Shown: positions 49,701-61,400 of the stretch, in pieces
Position numbering within the stretch: position 1 is the stretch's first letter
Layout of the letters: each line of letters starts with the position of its first letter
Source: Thamnaconus septentrionalis
Taxonomy: Eukaryota; Chordata; Actinopteri; Tetraodontiformes; Monacanthidae
Assembly: GCA_009823395.1 (NCBI GenBank)
Contig: CM020505.1
Span: 4,096,129 to 4,160,128, forward strand
DNA: 64,000 nt
Direction: 5' to 3'
Position numbers and translations under genes: made by a program
Notes under the pieces: model-generated
Seen by the model: the letters and a program-made list of their open reading frames with translations, nothing else
Database searches by the model: none
Told to the model about the DNA's origin: nothing

Positions 49701-52700
49701 CGAGCCTGAAGTACGGCAATAATCCTCAGCAACACGGAGCTGTGCGTAGTCGTCATATTAGGCTCCATCCAGTTGTTTCTTTTTCTGAGGGAGAGTTCAC
49801 TCAGAATTTAAGGGAGTCACGTTTCATAGACCAAAGCACGTGTGTTGCAGCCAAAGATTGCAACGGCACCAAAGAACAGAACACGCCTCTGCACCGCTCC
49901 GCAACGGTTCAGGCCAAATATCGGCTCAGACGGGGTCTCTCATCAGTAACTTCTTTTTTTATATTGTGCCCTTCCACCGTGAATCTCTTGAGCGGTTATG
50001 TGTATTAGAAGCTATGATTGAGCCTCAAACAACAACAGTGTCACCAGTATGGTTAAAAAAAAACAACCCTATTCTAGCTTCAAAGGTTGTGCGGTCAAAT
50101 GAAAATTGCGCTGTTTGTGTTGGAGGAGATGTTTGCCTTGACGTCGCTGCCCCTGCTGTGGCGCTTCTCTAGGACGTCCTGATGAATCTGGCCAAAGCCG
50201 TGGCCAACGCCGCCGCCATGTTGGTGCTGAAGGCGAAGAACGTGGCCCAGGTCGCCGAGGACACCGTGCTCCAGAACCGGGTGATCGCTGCCGCCACCCA
50301 GTGTGCCCTGTCCACCTCCCAGCTGGTCGCATGTGCCAAGGTACCTCAGCCCGTCTGTCCCGTGTGATGTTAAACCAGCTGTTTGAACCAGAGACAGATA
50401 GACTCCGTCTCTCTGATTGGCAGCGTGAACCATCGGACACCTTACGCCTCATGAATCGTCAGTGTAGATTTTGATGGATCTCTTGCTACGGCTTCAAAAT
50501 AATGCACCACTGGGGTGCATTGTGTGAGCTATAAATCCCATTTATTTTCCAATATGTCTATTATGCGCTGGGATTTATTATCATTATTATTATTATTATT
50601 ATTCCATCTGCCCACTAAGGCAGAGATAAACACCCAGAGCGCTCATCACATTTGCACATCTTAATTTGAATGTCCCACACGCCTGCAATTAGCTTAAATG
50701 CCACCTTGGCTCTCCATTAATACTTGCATTAAAAACAAAGCAAATACTCCCCTCTCTGCAAGGCGGAACCTCTTTCTCCTCCCTGCAAAATGAAATTCAG
50801 GATTTCAAGTTTCACTCTCAGTAAAAGGAGAAAAATCTACGGAACTGTCGACCTACTGACTTTGAATTGGAGTCTGAGGTTTTTAACAGAGGGCTAAAAA
50901 TATGCACACATGAATAGATACAGACCATTTTCTAATGTTATGAACATGAACTGCTTTGCTTTTGATGCTGCTGCTGAGATTTTGATGGTTACGTTTAACT
51001 GGACTGGAGATTCTACATTGTGCTTTTAGAAAAGCTGCCAACGGTCTGGCATTTAATTAGCATTTTTGCTACATATACTTCAGCAACACATCTGGTCTGT
51101 TCAATATGATTTTCCAAATTATGTTGTGATGGCCATCAGAGTATCAGCATAGAGATTTGTTTGTTTTTTTAAGTCTCTATTTCAAGTTTAATCATTCATT
51201 GAGGGGAAAAATAGAAGATAGTTTCAGCAGTCTGCCAGAAATTCTTGCCATTACCCCCCCCGACTTATTTTAAAACAAGAACTCATAAATATGGGAGTTG
51301 ACTTCACACTGGCGTCTCCCTGTGTTTCCAGGTGGTGAGCCCCACCATCAGCTCGCCGGTGTGCCAGGAGCAGCTGGTCGAAGCCGGAAAGCTGGTGGAT
51401 CGCTCGGTGGAGAGCTGCGTGCAGGCCTGTCTCTCAGCCACCGAGGACGGCGAGCTCCTCAAACAGGTCGGCAAACCAGTCGGGAGCAGTCACGGAGCTC
51501 CTGTCTCACCACGTGTAGATGGATAGATAGATAGATGGATAGATGGATAGATGGATAGATGGATAGAGAGTTCGACTTTATTGATCCCAAATAGGGAAAT
51601 TATGCTGTAGCAGCACTAAAAACAATACAAAAAAAGAAACTATGCAGTATTTCCAATGAAATTAAATTACATTAAACAGTCAAGTCAGTCTACACTACCA
51701 GTCAAAAGCTTGGACACATACTTCTGATTGAAGGGTTTTTCATTTTCATGACTGTTTACAGTCTGGATTGTCACTCAAGGCATCAAAACTATGAATGAGC
51801 ACATATGGAATATGCATTAAAGTGTGAAATACCTCAAACAAATTAATTTTTTCATTTTAGATAGTTATTAAATAGCCACCCTTCATATAAATATATATAC
51901 CATAACATATTTAGATATTTAACATTTTTTTCTTTTGCCACATTGATCCACATATCTTGGTCGTATATTTGATGTCTTTAGTGTGTATATCTCCAGTGTA
52001 GAAAGTAGTAAAGCTAAAGAAGAAACCGGTGTGTCCAAACTTTTGACTGGTAGTGTGTGCACAACAACCAAACAGTTTAAAATCTGGTCCCAGAGGACGA
52101 CGACGTCTAGTCGGCAGCAGGCGGTACAGCCGTGTTTCAGGAGGCAGCGTGGACAGGACGGCTGCTTATGAGAAAAGCCGTCTGGAACGTTGCCTGATGC
52201 CAGTCTCCTTGCGGTGGAAGGTGAGCGCTGCGGCCAGCGTGGTGAGCCAGGCCCTGGAGGACCTCCTGCAGCACGTCCGTCAGTACACGTCCAGAGGGGA
52301 GCCCATCGGACGCTACGACCAGGCCACCGACACCATCATGACCGTCACCGAGAGCATCTTCAGCTCCATGGGAGACGCAGGTGAGCTGCGGTCGGTCGTC
52401 AACAGTTACAGCTAATTTGGACGAATCAGTGAATTAGCTGGGACCTGGCGTGACCGGAGTCTTTCAGTTTCCCTGCGTGACGAGCTAATGAAGGAGACAA
52501 AAAAATGAGCTATTTAGAGACAGTTTAGACGAAAAACTTTTAATTGGCAAATAAACAGCCCCCCCTGTGAGATTTTACATCCACAGTCACTTGTTCTCAT
52601 TTTAGAGACGTCAAGTACAACCAGGTCAAATCTTTGGTTCGTACTGCAGTCCATATAAAGTCCATCTAAAAATGACTCTACGCAGTTGTTTGATGTGGAA

Positions 52701-55700
52701 ACATTCCCTCAGGCTTTTATGACTTTTCCATGCTAAAAACATTATCTCATGAGTTCATTTATGATCCTCGTTCTCAGTTCGTCAATCATGTTGATTGATT
52801 GTTGTTGACGTTGACGTATGACTCAGAAGAAGCTGGTTGGTGCTATTGGTGCTATTATTCTTTCTTTCTCTTTTTCTTTAATAGCATCAGGCCGACCAGC
52901 TGGAATTAAGACAGCGTTTTTGGTTCCGACTAAATTTCAACCGTCCTGTTTTGTAGTGGCTGCTTTTGAGCTGCCTTTTGTCAGCTGCGACGCTTCTCCG
53001 TAGTCGTTGCATCCCGCGTGCCGTGTGTCATCTCAACCGTTTCCTCAGAGGGACCGGCGAGATGTGGGCTGCAATGGTCCGCTGTCACTCACGCTGAAGC
53101 CGGAGGGAGGGGGAAAAAAAAATAGGGGGGGGCTGTCAGCGATGTTGGAATGAGTGACAGCAGAGAGGGGCGGAGGGGGCGAAGGGGACGACGGTCGGCT
53201 GCCCAGGTGGACACCAGACCGCTGTGAAAAGCACGAACATGACATGCAATGGAAACCGAGTGGAATGAACCCCTCTGTTGCTGCAGCGCCGGCACATTCA
53301 GCCGGCGCAGCCACATGAATTATACAGGCCCGCCGCCAAGTCGCCGGCGTGGCGTGCCAGCCCCGCTTTGATCCGGAGGACAGCGATGCCAGTCCTTTTC
53401 TAGTTTTTTTTTTTTTTTTTCCCCGTTTCCCTTTTGTCTCACCTCATTAGCCCGATGAAAAGGGAACGTTGTGGGACTCGGAGAGACGAGAGCCGGTGGA
53501 ATATCTGCAGCTGGCCGTCGGCTCTCCACGCCGAGACCTGCAGGTGTCGCAGCGTTTTTTTTCCCACGGCTGTTTAGCAGGAAGAAGTTGGGAGGGAGGA
53601 TTTGGGAAGGCCGTTTGTATCCAGCTGCTATTTCTATAGATCACCCAATGATTCCCAGTGATTCCCAATGGTTCCCAATGATTCCTGGGCGCGGCACCGC
53701 TGCTGCCCGCCGCTCCCTGATCCCAGGGTTCAATGTCATGATTGCCATTAATCTAAGAATCTTTTTTTTTTCCCCCATCCCGACTGTCAAGCATTTCTCC
53801 CACCAAGACCCCTCCCCTCTAATGCTAATGCTAATGCTACCCCTGTGTGCCCCCACCCCACTCTTTCAGGCGAGATGGTGCGTCAGGCCCGGGTTCTGGC
53901 TCAGGCCACCTCAGACCTGGTGAATGCCATGAGGTCGGACGCTGAGGCCGAGGTGGACCTGGACAACTCCAAAAAGCTGCTGGCGGCCGCCAAGCTGCTG
54001 GCCGACGCCACGGCCAGGATGGTGGAAGCAGCGAAGGTGAGCGACGCGCCCGACGTTTGACTCGTCTTTCACTTTTGCTCCGTCCTAAGTCATCTTGGTT
54101 GCACCTCCAGTCATTCCAAAGGTCTCATGTCGTGCAAAATTAGCTTTCTTCCCAACAATGTCTCTTACTTGTCTGTGAACGGCCCAGAAGTGGGAGTGGG
54201 AAAAACAGAATTCTTTGACTTGGCTGGCCCTGCTTTTCAGAAATGGTGTTCTAAAACATACAGCAGCAATTTGCCCTTTGTGATGTCACAAAGTACACTG
54301 CTACCTCTCACAGGTTGCTGGCAACACTCTCATCCAGATGTTCCGCCTTTCTGGGAGGCTGCAAACAGGAGGCTAAATTAGCTGCGAGCTGTGAGAGCTG
54401 TGACTCCACTGGACTTTCAGTCAGACCGGTTGAGCTTCTTGAGGCCGCTGGAAAAGTGCATCTCCGCCTTTATTCATTCTCCATTCATGACCTTTTCACT
54501 GAGGCTGAAGGTGAAGGGTGATGACACGCTGCCTGGGCGCTCCCCTGTCTCTTGTCTACGCTGTGGAAGCAGCTCTTTGGAGGCCCTCTCATACTCGCAC
54601 TGTGACTTTGAACGTTTCCAGAGTCCATTTAATAATAATAAAATTATGTCCAACCCAGTAAATCAGATGAGTCGTGCAGTACGTCAGAGTTTCTGACCCT
54701 GCTTGCAGCTTTCTTGAAAAACATTCACCAGGGGATGAAATAAATGATGCACTTGATATGATAATAAATTATATTAATAACAGTCTTAATAATAACACTG
54801 AGTTTTGTTTTTGTACAGCCAGATAATCATTGGCTAATTGAAATATATGAAAATAAAAATTGCCCTTTATATGTAAAGTTTCCATGCAACTGATGTCAAT
54901 CGTGATCGTGAAATAGTCGGTAACCTTCAACCCTGGAGCTTCGTCCACATGTGTATGTGTTATATTTTCATCGGTTCTTTGACTTTCATCCACATGCACC
55001 TCGATTCTCAGGGCTTCAAACAGGAGCCGGAGGGAGAAGTTCCTCTGAAAAATCACCTTTGCCTTTTGAAATGTGCACAGGATTTTTTTTTTTTTTCTCA
55101 TCTCATCGCAGCCAGCAAGCCATCCTTCATGCTCTCCCTGCTTTCCTTGTGTTCTCTGCTCGGTTAACAACATCAGATAAAAATGTTTCTGACCAAAAAA
55201 AAAAATTGAGAAAATTGATCCAGTGCAGTCTGATCATGAGCTGCATCTGCGTTTCCCATTTAAAAATCCTTGTGGTCTTTCTTTGTGTCTTTGGAATCAT
55301 CCCCATGTTTATCCTCCATGCAGCAGCAGACTCGGCTTTCAGACCATAATAATCAGGCAGCCTTGTTGCGCTCCGCCAAACCAAGCGCAATCTCGTCCTC
55401 ATCATCACTTTTATACCATTCTGAGGCGCATTCAATTTAGTCTTGTCTCCATAATTACCGAACCATTGCGACAATCCCTTTATTACACTGGAGACACCTC
55501 AGAGCTCTCTCAGCCATAATATTCTTATCTCCTTAATCCCCAGTGAGCACAAAACATAGATGTCATGTTTGCATGGTTGCATATGGTTTAAAACGGATTG
55601 AGAAGCAACAAAAAAGCAGCTCTGCGGTGATGAAAGGTCATTTTCACGTGATTTCACGTCCCATCGTGGTTGAAAGAAGCTTCATGCGAAATTCACCATT

Positions 55701-58370
55701 TGATAAAAGACATTAAATGCATATTGAATGAAATACTTCAGGAAAAATAAATAAATATTGCTATGCTGAGAAGCATCTAAAGTAGAAACTGATGTCACAC
55801 ACTGTGTGTGTATGTGTGTGTTGTTCTCCTGCTGCTTGTTTACTGGCTGGGACAGCAACAAGATAATGTTAATATATGCAAATCTCCTCTTCCTCCCAGC
55901 CGTTGGAACAGCGTCCCACCCATAACCCCTTCACTGCCAACACTCCCTAAGCAAAAACACAAAGCGATTAAATGGACACCACTTGATGCGAACGATCACA
56001 CAGCCTGCTAGAGTGGTGGCTGTCTCGACATTTTTAAGAACAAAGATGAAGAATTAACCAATGGAGCATCCTCTCTCTGGAAATATGACACACTAACTTT
56101 GTCGTGGTGATGGTCCTGTTATATTTACGAAAGAGGATTAGGGCCAGAAGAAGAAAAACAATTCAAAGTATCGTGAATAAAGTCAAAGTAAACAGGAAAC
56201 TGGTCCTCCACTAAACTTGTGCGCAGAGGCTTTCGACTTTAATCTTGAAATTTTGACTTTAATAACCCCAATCTCGACTTCAATCACAAAATTTAGATTT
56301 TTTTAATATCGGAATTTTGACTTTATTCTCGAAATTTCCACTGAAATCGCAAAATTTAGATTTTAATCTGAAAATTTCTACTTTCTCAAAATTTCTATTT
56401 TATTCACAAAATTTCAACTTTATTCTCAAAATCGAAACTGCACCGGTTTGTTCTGGTTTAGTTTCAGTGTGAAACTACGTCATCTAGTGGACGTCTGGAT
56501 GACAGATTTTTAAAGAGCTGAGAGTTAAAGTCTCATAAAGCACAAAGCGATTAGGGATCGCCGTGCAACAAGACAACAACAACAAAAATGATTGAAGAGG
56601 TTGAGATATTCCGGCACTGAGCGCTGAGGTTCGCTCATCCCATCATCCTCCAGCCAAACTGTCCGTCTCTCTCTGCCTCGGCCTCATTATCTGCCCGCAG
56701 AACCTCCCGCTGATATTAATAACCCTCCGCTCGCAGCATTAAACTTAAATGGCGCCCCGCGGCTGAGGTTGATGGCCGAGTCTGATGCCGGACTTACTGC
56801 CACCACCGCTGTATATTTATCTCCGTCAGCAGGGGGCCTGTGACACTTCTGCCACGATGGATGTCGCCCTGTGAAGCTCTGACCGTATTTATTATTTATC
56901 TTTTCACGGTGATCGGTCCGCTTTCTTTCTTTTTTTTCCTTTGAAAACCTACCGGATGATGTAAACATGCGTCTCCTCTGAAAAAGCTGCTTCACATTGA
57001 TCTGAACCGTCTCTGTGAGCTCTGGTGCCGGATAACCGTGGACTCCGCTGATGCCAATGATTTGCACCGACTTGAAAGTCATTACCCGCATTTAACTGCA
57101 CTTAATGATTTCTGCTCGTTTTCGCCTGTTTTTTTTTTTTTTTTTTAGCCTACATCCCTTTTTGCTGCCTGTGTCAGACAACTGGGCGGCTTTTCAGGAG
57201 CTGCACACCTGCAACTGCAGCTGAAGCCTCAGACTTTCCCACTTAATTAACCTAATGGCAGCTGGCTTATCGTTCCTCCCCAAGTGCTTGAGTGATATTG
57301 GTCTCGCCAGGAGCCAGTCAACCTGCGCTGACGCGTTCAAAGAAAGATAAAAAAAAAGAAAAAGCAAAAGAGCCGCAGCCGGCTGGTGCGGATGTGCAGC
57401 GTCTGTTATTGACATTTAGCAAATCGACAAAGGAGCTGATTGTCGGGTGAAGGAGCGCTGAGTGCTGTTATTATCTCTGCCTGTGTGTGTATGAGAGAGA
57501 GAATCTCGTATTCTGAGATTCCTGTTCGTCTCCGTAGAAATGTGACATGATGACAGGCCTCCCAGGAGTGACAATGCCTTCCGAAAGAACAAAAAAATGC
57601 AAGAAGAAAAATCTTTTACCCGCCTATCTTGACTTTTCCTGGACCTGCACCTAATTTGACTGGGCGTGCTTGCATGTTTGCATGTTCAGGGCGCAGCGGC
57701 ATACCCCGAGAACGAGGACCAGCAGCAGAGGCTGAGGGAGGCCGCCGAGGGGCTGCGCGTGGCGACCAACGCCGCCGCTCAGAACGCCATCAAGAAGAAG
57801 CTGATCAACAGACTGGAGGTCAGCAGTGCGGCCGGAGACGACAGACTAGTTTGTGAGGAATCCGAGAGAGGATGTCCTTACCATTCTGACTTCGACCCCT
57901 CAGAGGGGGCGACAGCCGTTTCAGAAAGTCATGAACCGCAAACTCGAGGTTCCAGTGTGAAGCCTCGTGTTTTTGTAGCTTTCCATCTTCCGTCTTTCCG
58001 TTTGCCCAGAACGCTGCCAAGCAGGCCGCGGCCGCCGCCACGCAGACCATCGCCGCCGCGCAGAACGCCGCCGCCTCCAACAAGAACACGGCCGCACACC
58101 AGCAGCTGGTGCAGAGCTGCAAGGTGAGGCAGCCGCATGCGTGGTTCTCGCCCACCAGATTCATACCGGCTTTATACCTCTGTTCTAAAAATGTAATGTG
58201 TGTGTGTGTGTGCGTTTGTTTGTGTGTGTGTGTGTGTGCAGGGCGTGGCAGATCACATCCCTCAACTGGTGCAGGGAGTGCGTGGCAGTCAGGCGAAACC
58301 GGAGGACCTCAGTGCACAGCTGGCGCTCATCATTGCCAGCCAGAACTTCCTGCAGGTGCAGCACACAAAA

Positions 58371-58413
<43 letters not shown>

Positions 58414-61400
58414 TCTTGTATAAACCTGAATGTCCCAAGAGGTCTGGCTGGTTTCGACCTAATATTTAGAAATTGCAGCAGGATCACATTCGGCGATGCT
58501 CTCAGTGCAAAAAAGAAATGAAATCTTCTGGGATCTACGTGACATCAGCGCACATTTGTTCCTACCAGACTTTTTTTTTTTCCATGTGCTATTAAAGCAC
58601 CCTACTGTTTAGCCCAGGGGTGGGCAAACTTTTTGACTGGTGGGCCGCCCACCTTATAGGAGGAAAAAATATATCATGGGATGTGTAGAATACATGCACT
58701 TCAATGTCAATTGAAAATGAACAAAAGCATTTCAACAAAATGTGCTTTGTAGCTCCATTGTATTTAGCTCTTTCTTGAAATGACTCTTAAAACATGGAAA
58801 AATGGATGAAATGCAGCTATTTTATGACTTACTTTCTGATAATATAGTTTCTTCAAGTTTGGTGGGCCGGATTAAAGAGCTTAATGGGCCGCATATGGCC
58901 CCCAAGCCACAGTTTACTTATGCCTGGTGTAGCCTGTATGAAACGACGCCATTTGACAATCATACAAGTTGTACTTAACACCACTTTTTTTTTTCTTTTT
59001 TTTTTTTAATCCAAGTTTAAGGTGACGACTGAAACTCGACGCTTCAGCTTCCAGCTCTGTCCTCTTATTTATGGGCTTCAGGAAACTGAGTGACTGTCAC
59101 ATAATGGCACTGTTGATATCTCTGCCTCACATCTGATTGAATGGAGGCAGAGATGTGCAGCTGGAGTTGCACTCCAGCCTGCACAGTGCGGGCTTTTTTT
59201 TCACCGTCCCTGTTCTCTAAAAACTCCTGACTTTACTGGGCTACCGGTCCCGCGTGGAGATTCTGGCTGAAGCAAAGTATGAAAATAGAATCTCTCATGA
59301 GAGAACGTTTAAAATAGGCTGGTAGCTCTCTATTCGGTGTGAGCAGGCCCTTTAAAGAGGCAGCCGTGTGTAATGCCTCCCAGGCATTCGAGAGGTTTTG
59401 TTTTACAAAGCTAACATACAATTAGAGCTTTGCTCTTGTCGTTTTGCACAGCCAGACCCCCCCTACCCCCCACCACACACACACCCCCTTTGTGCCCTAG
59501 AGGAAAATACCACATTTATGAAAAGATCCTCAGTCAACCTGCACCTCCTGATTTATCTTTACATCCTGCAGCCTGGTAGTAAGATGGTGACCTCGGCCAA
59601 GTCATCCGTTCCCACGGTGAAAGATCAGGCGGCGGCCATGCAACTGGGTCAGTGTGCCAAGAACCTGGCAACCTGCCTGGCGGAGCTGAGGACGGCCGTG
59701 CAGAAGGTACGGACTCGCAGAGAGGCGCGGCCTCTGCACGCACGACATCACCACGTTGTGCACACAGACCTCGTAGATGAATAAAACAAATAAATCAAAC
59801 AAGCCCATTGCTCTTGCATCACTGTGGAAAGACAATGTGCAAAAAAAAAAACAACAAAAAAACTGCGGTTCAAAAGATCACAGGGACTGCTGTGAAGTGC
59901 AGGCACGTCCACAGTAAATCAGCCAAACAGCCACAACAAGTTAATTGCAGTGGGAACATGAGAAATGTTTAGCAGATGTGGATGTTTATGACTTCCAGAG
60001 ATTGTATAAACCCTTTCCTTTTCTTTTCAAAAAAATGTTTCACAAGTTTTGTAACTTTTGTAACTGTGCTCACGCAGGCACATGAAGCTTGCGGGCCCAT
60101 GGAGATCGACTCGGCGCTCACCGCCATCCAGACCCTGAGGAGCGAGCTGCAGGACGCCAAGGCGGCCGCGGCCAGCGAGCAGCTGAAGCCGCTGCCAGGG
60201 GAGTCGGTTAGTGATGTTCCACTAAACAGCGACACACAGGAGTTTGCTATAAAGCATAGAACAGACAGTGACAGTGTTTTCTTGTTATAAAGAAGTCGCT
60301 TTTTTTCTGTCCCTTCTGCTTCAGCTGGAGAAATGTGCTCAGGATCTGGGCAGCACCTCCAAGGCCGTCGGTTCCTCCATGGCTCAGCTGCTCACGTGCG
60401 CCGCACAGGGAAATGAACACTACACAGGTTGGTGCTGGCGTTGACCATAACATAGAAACACAATTTGGAATAGCATGCAAAAATACCGGAAGTTATCTAA
60501 AGGATCACAGACAATATCTAAAACAAATGGATCCTGTGCGCTAGAAAAGACGCAGGCTGAAACAAGAGCTCATTCATTCCCACCTCTTATTCAACAGCAG
60601 ACACGTACTTATGTAACTTCACACTATTTTTATATGTAAGCAATTGCTTTCATGTTCATACAGCAAACCAAGAAATTGCTCTGCCTTGCCAGGGAAGGAG
60701 CAAGAGACCTTCATCCATCAGTAGCCCAATAAGTGATGATAAGTTTCGAATAGAGAATCCATCGCCATGTAATCAGATTTCCCACCAATATGAAATAGTG
60801 TGAAAAGTCTGTGCACTTTTGAAACATTAAACTTCCCTGTGTTAGGAAGCCTGTAACTTTTATGTAGCCTCTATAGTGTTAAAACAGATGCTGGATCCCA
60901 TATCGCCTGGTTAAATGGCAAAAATGGTACAAAAAAAAATCACTGTTGGTCTCTGTGCAGTATCTGTATATATGTGTATGTGTTATATGTGTTGTGTGTA
61001 TATATATATATATGTATATATATACAACACATATAACACATACACATATATTTGTGTAGTAGTTACAAAAAGACAAGACAAAAGGTCGTCCTTGTGTTGC
61101 AGGAATCGCTGCCAGGGAAACGGCCCAGGCCCTCAAGACCTTGGCGCAGGCGGCTCGAGGAGTCGCTGCCTCCACCACGGACCCCAAGGCCGCTGCAGCC
61201 ATGCTGGATTCGGCTCGCAACGTGATGGAGGGCTCGGCGCTGCTGATACATGAGGCCAAAGAGGCGCTGATTTCCCCCGGAGACGCCGAGAGCCAACAAA
61301 GGCTGGCGCAGGTGAGACCTGCAGGATCCAAGCGAAGATTCTCCACACTAGAACTTCGTTCCTGATGAAACTGAAGTTGGCTCACTGCTTTTACATTATT

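Larger units (their letters stand above)
51467..52220 (+). other. tln2: tln2 intron 18 (754 bp), mostly transposable-element sequence
   Basis: About two thirds is mobile-element DNA: a retroposon tail followed by a Tc1-like MITE. Only about 165 bp of nonrepeat intron separates the MITE from coding exon 19. Confidence 0.8.
58356..59571 (+). other. tln2: tln2 intron 23 (1,216 bp)
   Basis: It contains the (CA)n tract and a complete hAT-like MITE. The remainder is ordinary, with T runs near 58.99 kb. Confidence 0.8.

Noticed and set aside
60968..61051. microRNA precursor call for the intron 26 palindrome
   Set aside because: The arms are low-complexity AT/GT with perfect pairing, unlike typical precursors; without small-RNA reads it is reported only as a palindrome.
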